A stretch of DNA of 64,000 nt, taken from positions 62,001 through 126,000 of the forward strand of contig SAXG01000055.1 of the NCBI GenBank assembly GCA_012932865.1, read 5' to 3'. Numbering within the stretch: the first letter of the stretch is position 1; each line of letters begins with the position of its first letter. The position numbers were made by a program, and so were the translations under genes. Source of the DNA: Amylostereum areolatum. Its lineage: Eukaryota; Basidiomycota; Agaricomycetes; Russulales; Stereaceae. Below, in pieces: positions 21,993 through 33,487 of this stretch. Below the pieces are notes generated by a model. The model was not told the origin of the DNA. It did not search any database and saw only the letters and a program-made list of their open reading frames with translations.

Positions 21993-22730
21993 ATGGATCT
22001 CTCACTGGGTGAACGCATGATCCATCTTATCGCTCAACGCGTGCTGGACTCCCTCGGTGCCTGTCACCTTCCAGCGTTGGAGGAAGAGGAGGCACGGTAC
22101 TTGAAAAATATTCAGGTAGAAGTGGTAAGCTACCTTTGCCCATTGATCTCGACTGAAGACGCTGAACTGGGCCGTTTCCTGCCATTTAGGGCTTTGCACT
22201 GTGTATTGTCAGAATCCTCTCTGTCTCTGGGGTCAATGCCAAGATCCCAGCAGCGTTGAAAAGTGCCGCACTGGTATTTGCGGGTACATCTCCGCGACTT
22301 CATGATATATCGCGGGAGTCATCCGACATCCTCCCCGCGGACCTCCCTGCACACCTTGGATCCTGGTGGGAGATGCCGCACGGAGACAGCAAGTTGATCC
22401 AAGAGCTTGCGGAGGTGTACGGCGAGGGAAATGGATTTCCTTCCCGGGTAAGGACTTTTGTCTTTCCTTCTGCATTCTCCGCCCATTCTGCAATAGGAAA
22501 CAGCGCTTCAGGCGGGAGAAGCGGCGAACCTTACGGAGGGGGAGGTTGCAGCCCTATTAGAGCGTTTCAAGGTTGTTGCACGTACGTATGGCGATACGAA
22601 GGAGGCTTTTCATCGGGTCATTGAAAGAAGGACGGAGGAGGCTGTTGCGCTGGGGGGGGTCAATGCTGCCGCATCCCGTATTCTTTTGGAGGTTTCACCC
22701 AAGCGGCAGCATTTGTTCGGAAAAAAATAG
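21993..22730 (+). CDS. Unknown protein, three exons, divergent from the 20.6-kb gene
   Basis: Start at 21993 (MDLSLGERM). Intron 1 (about 22126-22189, GTAAGCT...CATTTAG) joins in phase to GFALCIVRILSVSG. Intron 2 starts GTAAGGAC near 22449 and ends AGGAAACAG near 22503, leading to LQAGEAANLTEGEVAALLER. Stop at 22728-22730. The predicted protein is helical, about 200 residues, with no recognised domain. The consistent phases support a real gene. Confidence 0.6.
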
Positions 22731-22858
22731 AGTACTGTATATACCTACCATGGAAAGCTGCTTATACAAACCGCATAGCTCCCGGCGGCATCCTCAGGGT
22801 CAAAGAGGTCAATCAGTGCAACCGCTTCGAAGCAATCGATGAAACTACCACCGAGTGA

Positions 22859-23490
22859 CCCAATGTGGGCGGTACGTTGACTACGGAAATGCTCATGCCA
22901 ACAGTTTAACGTGCCCGAACTGGAGATAACAAACGACGAAAATGTGCGGCTGCATCATTCAATACGGAGCCAATTATCGAGCAGTATCCCTCCGGCCGGA
23001 CCATTGATAATGATGCGAGTGATCCTGTCCGGGCGCATCGAGAGAATAAAGCGGACCCTGGCTGCTAGCCCAATGCGGGCGGTACGTGGAATAAGGACAC
23101 GCGCACACCCAGTTATCAACACGCCCGAACCGATGACAATGAAGTGGAGAGACCTGCGGCCGGATCATTGAATATGGAGCGACTAACGGAGACACGTACC
23201 CCCGGCCGGAGCGTCAGTAACGATGGAAGCAGTTCTGTTCGGCCGCTTCGACGGAATAGAGCGAAGCCCCATCCGCTGACCCAGTCTCAGCCGTGCGTGT
23301 GATATGGACGGGCACAATGGGTAGCATATTTCCTGGCCAGATCGTGGATAACGAACCAGATAATCCCGTTCGACCGGGTCGAAGGAAGAGGACATCTTCA
23401 TCGTTCGGCCGCGTCTGGGCGGCCCATTTCGAAAGGCGTTTTGTCAACTTGAGCTGCATCGTGTGTACTGATGGTTTACCACTGAAAGGT
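22859..23490. repeat. Three diverged 210-bp direct repeats
   Basis: Units start at 22859 (CCCAATGTGGGCGGTACG), 23069 (CCCAATGCGGGCGGTACG) and 23280 (CCCAGTCTCAGCCGTGCG), spaced 210 and 211 bp. Shared landmarks within units include CCGGCCGGA, ...CATTGA(A/T)(A/T)ATG... and GAATA(A/G)AGCG. The third unit is the most diverged. No coding frame spans them convincingly. Confidence 0.6.
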
Positions 23491-23571
23491 GTGTGGCATC
23501 ACCACCAAGTCAGCCATCTGCGTGTTCCACGCTTCGAGGTCGACCTCCGCGCCGCTGCCCTCGAATCATCC

Positions 23572-24250
23572 TGTCAGCCCCAACACGCCAGAAAATACCG
23601 CAGCCCTTTGACGCCCACCTTTTGTTCACCAACCATGTATCGCCTGCTTGTATTTATTTGATATAACAGTCGATCAGCATTTTCTGGCACATCTCTCGCC
23701 GAAAGGCACGAAAATGAAGTCAACGCACGCTCAACCATGGCACGTCCCCCGTGAACAAAGCGAACCGCTGTCATGAACGCCTCCAAATTATATACATCGG
23801 ACCTTACTTTACTATAGTTTACCATCGGACCTCGCACCGGACTTCGCATCGGCTTCGCCTCGCGTCCGGCCCTTCGGGCATACCGGACTTCTCGGCTTCC
23901 TCGGTCATGATCTAGACCTTGGAGTCATACTTACCTCGCCTCGTGTTGTGACCCACTTCGTACTCCGTGGTACCCACTTCGTAGTCCGTCCTGACCCACT
24001 CCTACTCCGGCTTTGTTTGTCTTTGTTTGGGTCCTTATCCTCATGTATATAAGGGCTCACCAATCTATGAGGAGGGGTCATCTCGACCTTTTCTATTCTC
24101 CGGCTACCTGGGGGATCCTCCCTAAGTACTGCAGGGGAAGGTCCACACCTTCGTTATCACCCGCCCCCCTCGATCCTATCCTCGTCCCCCCTCGCCTTGT
24201 ACCTCGTCGCGACGTCCTGAACCTGCATCGCAGGTAGACCGTTGCTGACA
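23572..24250 (+). mobile_element. Candidate 679-bp solo LTR
   Basis: Bounded by TGTCAGC (23572-23578) and its exact complement GCTGACA (24244-24250). A TATA-like GTATATAAGGG sits at about 24044-24054, as in an LTR promoter. The right edge coincides with the point where the sphingomyelinase gene to its right loses homology. Flanks CATCC and ACCGC do not match, so no target duplication. Boundaries are inferred from one copy only. Confidence 0.5.
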
Positions 24251-25145
24251 ACCGCGCTCCTCTCCAAACCCTCCCCACAGCCCCGAGCATGCTCGACGCG
24301 AGATCAACAGGGCTATCGCATGCCGCCGCGCCGAAGGGTCCCGCGGGCTGCACAATAGGGCCGACGTGGTCCGCGAAGTTGTGGCAGCAGATGGGCTTGG
24401 TGCAGTTTGCGTCGGATCCGACCTGTACCCCAAGCGGTCATGTCAGAACTCGACTTTAACGACTGAGAGTCAGACGGTGGAAATGGCCCGTGGGAAAGGG
24501 GACAGAGAAAGGCATACCGTGTACTCCCTATCAATGTGCACGTCCGAGAAATGCATGACTTGGAACGGTGTTCGCCCTTTAGATGCGAATCGAGTGACGT
24601 TGGCACTGGACGCGGGGACGGGGACGGTGAAGGGCGTCACCGGCAGTTGCTGATTTGAAGAATCAACTCTGGATTAGTATGTTGACGGACGCGGAAAGTA
24701 AGTTGCATACCTGACACAGCCCAAACGTTGCCTCGCAGAACTTGGTCGCCATCGTCCCGCCCGCATCGAGTGCACGCAGCACGTGCGCGACGAGTGGACC
24801 CGATCTTTCAAGCTCGCCCGCGCACACGTCGTCGTCCGCCGCCTGACGTTCATAGCCTCAGTCACGTTTAGTGTCGGGTCGAGATGTAAACATTGTACGC
24901 ACGCCAATTAGCTGACAGACGGTTGTGAGGGCGGATACGAGTGTCGCGTCGCCGAGACGGGCGGCGATTTGGAGGGACGGGAGGAGGGTGGTGTGGCAGG
25001 CTGTACAGTCTGTGGAAGATTCGAGTGCGGTGAGGATGTTCATGACGAGGGAGGCATTCGAGGGGTTGCTGGCGCGTGCGGTGAGAGTGTGAGTAAGGAA
25101 TGAGAGCGTTAAGAGGGCCCGGCGAGGGATGGAGAAGAGGGTCAT
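24251..25145 (-). pseudogene. Sphingomyelin phosphodiesterase, 5' part only
   Basis: Start at 25145 with a hydrophobic signal peptide (IPRRALLTLSFLTHTL), a saposin-B-like cysteine region (DCTACHTTLLPSLQ; EATFGLCQ) and the start of the metallophosphoesterase domain with HFSDVHIDREY and NCTKPICCHNFADH. Introns match the intact paralogue at 43.6-46.1 kb. The reading ends at MLGAVGRV(W)RGAR, where the intact copy continues into the GDVV metal motif. The break is at the edge of the LTR at 24250. TATA-like TATAAAC lies about 50 bp upstream (minus strand). Confidence 0.8.
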
Positions 25146-25948
25146 GGTAAACCTTGAACGCCTATGCACTGAGGAGTGTGGAGGATGAGATCGAGGTTTA
25201 TATCATGTTCGTCGTCGCCGTCGAAGTCGAAGCCTGAAGGTGGGAAGGGCGGGTACTTTCCTAGACCTGATGCGCGGTTCCGGGTGCAGTCTGCCAAGGG
25301 AGCGTGTGAGAGCGAACGCGATGATCAAACGCTCAACAACTGCTGCTGGGAGTAGCTGTAGGCATGGATGGGATCATGATGTGTGTAATTCGGCGCCTGG
25401 CAGCCTAGTTTAGACTCACCATTGACCGGCTACTAGTAGCTGCAGCCTGAGGAGTTCAAGTTCGATCTAACCATTACAATTGGCAAAATGAGTGGGAAAT
25501 GGGGCATTCGTTTATAATGTAAGTAAAATTGGTTACCTTCGTGGATTTGGATTGGTGCTCGCATGGGTAGGCAGAAGCAGCGTGGTTGAGTCACCCGATC
25601 TTCCGAGAGAGGAAGATGGAGATTATGGAATCCCGCCGCTGACCTGATATGGCATGGCGGGATACTGACCAATCCCGCCGCGACACAGCCACCGGGACGG
25701 CGGGACCGTTGAACGTTCAAATGTTCAAGCTTCAAGCTTCAAGGATTACTTACCGGACCCGATATAGATGTTCATACGAAGGTGATCGAGTTCGTAAAGG
25801 AGATTCCGAAGACGCCCAATGGGAGTGCGAACCCATCTGCGACGAGCTAATTAACAAATTACATTTCGACGGGAAAATGGTCCATTATATGTACTTGAGA
25901 GTAAGACATGATACAGAGTTTCATCGGCTTGAAAGGAGTTTCTCGGAG

Positions 25949-26611
25949 TCGAATCAGGCGTCGCTTTCGCACGGTGCCGCCCTTGCGTGGGCGACTGCTC
26001 CCGACGCCTGTCGGAGCCGCCACCTACTTGTTGGGATGCGCCCGCGGCTGCGCACGACCTGGCACCGGGAGCCCGCCTAGCCCGTAGCGGGATGCTACAG
26101 ATGGGCTAGGTTTGGCAGTACCCGCTCGAGAGAGTACAAGAGTCACTCGGGGGGCACCGCTGATGCCCCCAACTCTTGCCAGCACCTCGACTCGCCAGGT
26201 CCGTCCCCATTTCGTCGCTTCGAACCGTTCCGCTGATGCCCTCCTCTCGCCAGAGTCTGCCTCGCCGCGTCGCCCACGCCGCTTTCGTTCTCCCGCCCAC
26301 CGCATACCCTTGTTTGTTTCCGACCGGTTTCCCATACCACGCTTACCTACTCCGCGACCGTTACGATCTCCAGCGAAGGATACCCACATGCTCTACGTAC
26401 ACACACGCCTCCGTACCGCATGAGCTCTCGCATTAACTCCATTTACCGCCTGCTTTTGTAACCTTTTTTTTTTCTCTTCTCTTTTTCTCCCTTGTAACGG
26501 TCTCGTCTCGCACGCAATCCATACATGCCCCTTCGGGGGCGGTTTCCCGTACCTCCCGCGTCGCAAGCTCCCGCCTCACGCTCAGGCCGCACGAAATCAA
26601 GCCTGATTCGA
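25949..26611. mobile_element. 663-bp TIR element, absent from the right arm
   Basis: Perfect 11-bp terminal inverted repeats, TCGAATCAGGC at 25949 and GCCTGATTCGA at 26611. The right arm is continuous across this point (near 56930, TTGTGCTTTGAAACTCTG), so this is an insertion. About 25 extra bases at 25923-25948 also lie outside the TIR. No coding frame inside; a pyrimidine-rich run is at about 26464-26500. No clear target duplication. Confidence 0.55.
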
Positions 26612-26693
26612 AGCACAAATTGAACGATGAACGTAAGGCACGGGGGAAATGTGGGGGATTCTAGGTAAACCTGACATGAACGGCCAACGAAAG

Positions 26694-29369
26694 TCAAGCC
26701 TGGCCCTCGTCCATCTCGACCTCCTCCTCCACCGACGCGAGAGGTGTGCCAGCGAAAGGCGTGGCGACTTGAGCTACCTGTATTATTGACTGTCTTCTGT
26801 TTCTTCCTCTGCACCGGCGGCGGTGGGGCGACAGTTCGCCTCGCCTGCTTGTGCTGTCCTCGACTTCGACGTCGTCGTGGCTGCGCTTGGTACCAGAAGC
26901 GGCGGAGTCATCGGAGGCAGCCGTGGCGGTGGATGCGACGGTGGTGAGCGTGCTTTTGTATTGCTGGTTGTCATTGAGCGGAAGCTGGTTTGCTTCAGGA
27001 ATCTGGTCCTCCGCTTTATCGTTCGACGGCCATCCGGGAAGGGCGAGATTTTCTTTGAAGATCTTCTCGATGGCTTCGGAGTTCGACGTGAGGGTCTCCG
27101 CCTCGTCCAACGCTGTCTGTTCACCGGCACTCAAATTCGCGCGATCTTCATAGCAAATGGAGTAGAGCGGCCGGAACAGGTCGCGCAAAGATTCCAAGAT
27201 GTTCTTGAGCGGGATGGGAAGGTCGGACTCCCTGACTTGTTTCTTTGCGAACTTACGATTTTCAAGGAACGCTAACTTTCCGTCGCCGCCCTTTTTGTTT
27301 GCCTTCACCACGTCAAAGATGTCGTGTACGAGCTCTTGCAATTCGGGTCCCTTGGCACATGTTGGGCGATAGCGGAGGACGTTATAGAGCAGCGTCCAAA
27401 GAAAGGACTTGAAGTCGTCTCGAGGTTCTTGATTCTTCTTGAGCCTCAAAAGGAGGGCGACGGACATAAACTGCCATGTTCCCTAGATAGAGGTATGGTG
27501 AGCTTTCCACGAATGCCAGACCGACAACCAACATGCATACCGTTCGCCATGTCCGACGAGCACCCAACAGCAAGCGCATCTTGCGCGAGAGATCCCAATC
27601 GATCAAAATGAGCCCGTCCGGCGTGATGAGAATGTTGCCGCAGCTTATGTCTCGGTGGAGAAGATACGCAAGGACCACGGCTGCTGAATGAGCTACGAAG
27701 AAATCAAGTAAGCTATCAAACTGGGGTCAAGAAAAACGCAGAGACCGACCTATGATCGCGCAGTAGATCGCCTCGCAAAGCTGCTTTGTCGACTCAAACG
27801 CCGACAGCGGCTTCCCAATCTTGGAGAGCACGATGCGATAATGGACGTGGTGGATGACCTTCAGCACACCGTCGTCCCCCGGAGCACGCACAGGCTGAGA
27901 CCCGCAGATCCACGGGTGCTCCTCGGTCTGGGTGGCGAAATCAGGTGTGCGCGTTGCCTGCTTCCGGCCCTTACTCAAGACATCGCCTGCGCACATTATC
28001 GGCGAGATATGGGACACCCCGGCATCTTCAAGGTCAGTGTAGGTGTCGCCCTCCTTCTCGATGCCATCCTCCGCAATCCGCCACGAGTCTTTGAGGAATC
28101 CGACGTCGCCGAAGCGCGGCTCCGGCCCTGGCTCCAAGAGTTCGACAGCGTAATACCCCGACGTTGCCCGCCCGGTCAGACAGTCTACGTAGGTCTGGTG
28201 GCGGGTCGTGACGAACGTGCGCAGCGTCGGCGGTTTCGCGTCTGCGACCGCATCGCTGCCACTCTTGCTGGCGCCGTTGTCCTCCTTGTCCTTCTTGGCC
28301 GATGGCTTCTTGTCGTCGAAGACTTGAACCTTCCACATCTTCTCGTCCTTGTCGGGGACAGTGATGAACCCAGGGTGGTCCTTGTCCCAGTCCTGCAGCT
28401 TTGAATGTGCGCCTTTGGCCTCATCCTGAGACGCCACGGAGACGGTCGGGTCGAGTCCAAGGCCTTCGTCGTCCGCATGGTGCATCCGCCAGAGGAACTC
28501 CGTCAGGAGTTGGGTGCCCACACAGTCGAAGAGCTCCGAAATAACGCCGCCGCTGCGATCCCATCGGATGAAGCGCGCCTTGCCTTCCAAGAAGACGATC
28601 GACAGACAGAAAGTCCGCGGTTGAGCTCGGAAGACCTCCGTCGCATACGAGATCAACTGGCCTTTGGCATGGACACCTTTTTGTTGCGGCTGGTTGTTGA
28701 AGACGTGCTTCGTTTTGTCTGCTCCGGGAGGAGGGTCGATTGCGATGTCTTCGCTGCGTGGCTTGCGGTCACAGGGTGAGATGATGGTGTCCCAGTCGAC
28801 CGCCCCCGTCGACGGTGGCTCTAGGTCGCCTGGCCGAAGCTTGTAGATGCTGATATCCGGACTCCTTGCGAGGTCGGAGCCGTATGCTGTAGACTTGTAC
28901 CTGTGACTGTCGACGATAGCGATGGAGGAGAATGCGCCGCTGTCAGCGTGATCGTCTTTCGCTTTGTTGAAGATCTTGACCTAACGAAGGGCGTCAGAGG
29001 ACTGTCGCCTGAAAGAAATGCACGAGTGAGACTCACCATGGCTGCCTCCGAACTCATTGATTTCTTCGTCCATGGGATTTTGACGTCGTCTGGTCTGACA
29101 TTTTTGCAAGGGAGGAACTCGTCGAGAAAGACCTGGGCGGGAACGGGGCCTGTGATTTGGTTCACCATGTCGCGCCAAAGGTGAGGATATTGTTCTTCCG
29201 CTTTTTGGGCGGGAGCGACGCTGTGCGGAATGCTTCCGGATCGTCGGGGGAGGATGGGCGTGGTGTCGAGTGGGGCGCCCGGGGCCGGTTGGGGGTTCGG
29301 AGGGGTAGTCGGTCGTTGGGCTTCTGACCCAGAATGTAGCTGGGGACGGGGCAGGAACAGTGTCGACAT
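26694..29369 (-). CDS. Fungal-type protein kinase (FunK1), left-arm copy
   Basis: Four exons as in the right-arm copy, start 29369, stop 26694, about 830 residues. The N-terminal half ends in FunK1-specific sequence (GYYAVELLEPGPEPRFGDVG, HHVHYRIVLSKIGKPLSAFE). The kinase core has LLHRDISCGNILIT (HRD loop) and LILIDWDLSRK (DWD in place of DFG), then WTLLYNVLRYRP. FunK1 kinases are an expanded fungal family with mostly unknown substrates. Relative to the right copy it has three separate one-base insertions near 26847, 26833 and 26767. Together they keep the frame but replace about 30 residues of the C-terminal tail with a different, Arg-rich sequence. Confidence 0.85.
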
Positions 29370-29439
29370 GGTCAGAGGCTGAGGAGACGATCGAGGGGGG
29401 AAAGAGAGGTACTTACCGAGAGCTGGCTGATGGGGCGAC

Positions 29440-29446
29440 TTTATAA
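29440..29446 (-). promoter_or_regulatory. TATA box of left FunK1
   Basis: TTATAAA on the minus strand, about 70 bp before the start at 29369, identical in position to the right-arm copy. Confidence 0.55.
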
Positions 29447-30939
29447 GTTCGGCCGGACGAACAATGGACAATGGAAAAGAGGTGAGGGAGACGTGATCAC
29501 GCACAGTAAGTCACAGTTGAACTTGAAGCGTGTCAATCGCCGGTCAAGTTGAACCACAACCGACGCGCCGGCGCGGCACTCCGGCAAGTCCACCCATTTG
29601 GAAATTGATCTCGTCACGTCACGCTTCCTCTTTGCTTCGCCGCTCTTCATGCTGGCCTCATCTTTCGCTCAAAGCTCGATCAAAGCTGGGCAGCATGTCC
29701 TTTGTGCGTGCCACCTCATATTGTGTCACACTCAACAACTGCCTGTGCGTGATGGCCAGTGGCCGTGCCAGCCGCCGCGCGGCGGGTCCGGTCTGCACTA
29801 TCTGATTGTTTGACCGGCTACCGTCTTGGAATCGATGTATTCATCCATCCCGAACGGTATAAACACCGTAGGCGACTTATCTATTGTTCTCCTCATTAGG
29901 ATTTTTTCATCCGGGACTAATCTGTACGCGCACAGGCATCTTGGGCAGTTCGTCCTCTTCTGGGCGTTGCGGGCAACATGCAGGAATTTCCGCATGCGGA
30001 CTCTCTCACGGCGCTCGCCGCCATGGGAGCATGTGTTACTCGTGAGGAGGATTCGGTAAATCTGTTGCGTGACAGGAGCGCATGGGGACTCGATTTGGCG
30101 GAGCAACGGCGCATTTATGATTCAGCTCTAAAACCCGAACAGACGTGAGGCTGTCAGCGGATGGCAGGGGATAGGCTATGTAGTGGCACGGCCACTTTTC
30201 AGTGTGCTACATCCTTCCGGTTTACAGCGCTGAACCGCCGTGTTGTTGAGACGCTGGCCGGATGAGTCGACGATTCGAGGATGCATCTTGTTATTTTTCT
30301 CTCTGTCACCGAGTGAAATATAGCGAGTGTTTGGCTTGCGCTGGAGTACTCGCGACCAGCCATGTGCATTTTTTCAGAGGTTCGAACACCGTCATCCTCA
30401 TGCTAAGCTCACGACGCCCGGACATGGCGACCTACAGCTACTAGTACCTCCAGCGCCCTCGTCACATACCTCTCGACGCCTTACATGCGGCTCGAGATAC
30501 ACGCCAGCGTCTTTCTGGGCCCCGACAACTGACCCTCGCGTGCCAAGCCGAACCCACTACAACTGCTGCTCACCTCTGAGTCGGCCCCCCGTCGATCCAC
30601 TCACTGCCGGAATACTGTCTATCACCCTCGTCGTCATTGCCCTGCTGAGGATTGTCACCGGCGGTATCTATCTACCAATGACATCGATGCAGTCGATAGT
30701 CGAACGTAGCTAGGCACCGACTCTCTCTACGATTCCTCAAATTAAAACTACATAACGTTTGAACCCCACTCGCGTAGTTTCGTTCAACTAAAACTCAAGG
30801 TGTCCATCCGCCGCCCACCATACCCGTCAGAATGCGCCGAATCGCGCCGGCCCCACACGCATCCGCCTTAGCCCTTACCTCGCTTACAGTCCTTTTGAAG
30901 CTTAGACCCGGCGTCGTCGCGTCCTGCGGGCAACCTTAA

Positions 30940-32230
30940 GCCCTCATCCCCAATTCCCTCAAAATATAACCACATATGCAATTATTCTCCGACCGCGCGG
31001 CGCGGATACCGCATATCGTCCGCGGCGAGCGTGCACGGTGCAACGTGCGCGCCGCGGCTGAGGTGTGTATTGTACAGCTGGAACGCGGTATATTCGTTTG
31101 TTTGGAAGACTTTGGTAAGCGCGTGCCAGAAGGAGGCATTGAGCGGGTCGTAGGGCCCGAGGGCACCGACGAGCGGGCCCCAGGTGGCGCGTGCGGAGTA
31201 GTAGAGATCCCAGGTCGCTGTGGTGGGGATTGAGTGGGGAGAAGAGACACAGAGGGAAGGGACGTACGGTCTGTTTCGAAGGTCGAGGAGGAGAGGTTGG
31301 CTACGGACGCGCGCGAAGGGCACTGTCAACTGACAGCTCGGAGGACATGTATATTGGTAGCTTGTACGTACTGAAGAACACCTTCGCGTTGAGCACCTCA
31401 AACGTGTCGGGGCCGACATCGTACATCTTGAATGCCGGGTTCCCGCCTATTGAGTACCATCGCCGTATTGCGTTAACCGTCACCTGTCCCCCGAAGGCCG
31501 AAACAAAGCAAGACGTACTGTTCGGCGTGAGCGCGGGCGCGATGAACACAACGCCGTCCGCTGTGTCCACGGTCTGGTTATTCCAGTCCGAGTACGCGAT
31601 CTCAATCTCGTCCTGGGCATACGTCAGAGTAAACCGCAAAATAGACCGAAAATGTGGTGTACCATATGACTGTGCCCGAAGAACTGGGCCGCGATTGTGT
31701 TCTCATACCGCTGCACGACCTGGTCGTAGTAGTTCGACTGTCGTCGAATGATTTCAATGTTTTTGGAGACGAGAAGGGGAAAGGGAGAACACACCTGGTC
31801 GTGAGCAAAGTCCGCCTTTCCAGACGGGATGTGCCCGATGATCCACACGCGCTGCGTGGCGTCCTCCGCGGCTTGCAGCTGCGCGACCATGAACGCGAAC
31901 AGCCCGTTGGGATCTGCACTGCAGGCACCACACAATGCCGTCAGCACTTCGCCTGCGAGGGGGCAGAGGAAAAGGACGCGCGTACACCTGCGTGTTGTCG
32001 TCGTAGAGCCAGAAGCTGGTGAGTCGAACGAGATAGGTCAGCGGTATGGCAACACGAGCGCAGGGAAGGGTGCAGACTTTTGTTTGTACCAGTATTGCGT
32101 GTACACAGAGAGAATGCGCAAGTTCGTCCTCGGGACGCTGACGGCGTACGAGCCCGAGACGTGCGCGACCTGCCCTGCGGCGGCGGCGCCTATCCATCTC
32201 TGCTTGTGGAAAGGAAGAAGGTACGTCCTA
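30940..32230 (-). pseudogene. Sphingomyelin phosphodiesterase, 3' part (left arm)
   Basis: The second half of the calcineurin-like phosphoesterase domain is readable: WIIGHIPSGKADFAHDQ, SNYYDQVVQRYENTIAAQFF followed by GHSH, then DEIEIAYSDWNNQTVD and GNPAFKMYDV, and a C-terminal ATWGPLVGALGPYDPLNASF. There is no 5' half. The exon with NSFPRN...QWVFD, present in the right arm, is deleted here (junction near 32215), and the C-terminus shifts frame after HLSRGAHV. Not expected to give an active enzyme. Confidence 0.75.
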
Positions 32231-32274
32231 TCTCCACGTCGACTCGCACAAGCGTACTAACCACGCCCTCCCAG

Positions 32275-32470
32275 TTCGAACGAGAAGTGTACAAACCACG
32301 GGATACCTATCTCAAGCGAGCTTCTGTTCAGATACGCCGAGAAGAAAGACGTCGTCCTGTGTGTTATGTGGAACCCTTCCGCGGTGTGCCTCACCACGCT
32401 GAACCTCGCGGGGGACGCCCTTGGGGCGGCCTGTCAAGGATGTTCCACGTTCGTCGCATTGTATATTGAG
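32275..32470 (+). pseudogene. Last exon of an unknown gene (left arm)
   Basis: After an acceptor CCCTCCCAG at 32266-32274 an open exon encodes SNEKCTNHGIPISSELLFRY and ends in GCSTFVALYIEF and a stop at 32470. The matching right-arm exon has an in-frame stop after HGIPI. The upstream exon is mostly lost in this arm. Family unknown. It converges tail-to-tail with the short FunK1 gene. Confidence 0.4.
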
Positions 32471-32513
32471 TTTTGAATACATAGTCTGTAACATAGGGAG
32501 TACTCTGATCAAG

Positions 32514-33487
32514 CTAGTTTCCTTGAGAAAGCTGGTCCTCGGCCTTGTCGGTGGAGGGCCATCCGGCGAGGACGAGGTTTTCCTCGAAGATCTTCTCGAT
32601 AGCTTCGGAAGTCGACGTAGCTTTCTCGGCCTTGGTCCTCGTTTCTACGTGAGCAGGCGTAAGACGCCTCCCGCGCAGATAGAGCGGCAGAAAAAGGCCG
32701 CGCAAAGCCTCCAAGATGTTCTTGAGTGGGATGGGAAGGTCGAACTCTCTGACTTCTTTCTTTACGAACTTCCGATTATCAAGGAAAGACAACTTCCCGT
32801 CGCCACCCTTCTTGCTGACATCCACATCGTCAAATAAACTGTGCACGAGACTTTGTAGGTCAGGCCCTTTGACACATGTTGGGCGATAGCGAAGGACGTT
32901 GTAGAGCAGCGTCCACAGGAAGGACTCGAAGTCGTCTCGAGGTTCTTGATTTTCCTTGCATTTTGAAAGAAGGGCCACAGACATCGACTGCCATGCTCCC
33001 TATCATAGATTCAAGCTCGATGAGTGACCCCGAATCATGGGACAGGATACCAAGAAACACACCGTTCTCCATAACCGACGAGCACCCAGCGTATCCCAGT
33101 CTACCAAAAAGGAGCCACCAGCGTCGTGAATAGCATGCATCTTCGATTTGTCGGCTTCGATGGAAGAGCTCGATCCGCGCTCTACTTGGCGTTCGCACTC
33201 TACTTGGCCGTGGGCAACAGCGACGTCGACGAGAGATAACGCGTCTATGCCGTGCGTGTCGGCTCGATGCTGGACAGTGTCGATCGGATGGAGTCAGACG
33301 GCGGATAACAACCCATAACGAACGTAATTACGAGTACAGTGTTGCATCTCCTTGCGCTTGTGCACGCAGTTTCGTCCATGCCGCCAGGATGAAATGTTGA
33401 TTCACTGAACAGGTCCAGTGTGTTTGACGATGGCAAGTTGGTCAAAGATATTTTGCGCGTGAGAGGGCCTCTGTTTTTGTGTTTCAT
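32514..33487 (-). CDS. Short FunK1-like protein lacking the catalytic loop (left arm)
   Basis: Three exons: start 33487, introns near 33334-33271 and 33062-33000, stop at 32514, all in phase (about 285 residues). The end of exon 2 has AIHDAGGSFLVDWDTLGARR, where full FunK1 has the HRD loop and LIDWDLS. Exon 3 matches the FunK1 C-terminal lobe (MSVALLSKCKENQEPRDDFE, WTLLYNVLRYRP). The ATP-binding lobe and the catalytic HRD Asp are absent. It may be a pseudokinase or a decaying copy; an intact equivalent in the other arm argues for retention. Confidence 0.6.

Noticed and set aside
27841..28404. 187-codon plus-strand frame opposite FunK1, also present at 55138-55701
   Set aside because: Antisense shadow of GC-rich FunK1 exon 2; conserved only because the sense gene is duplicated.
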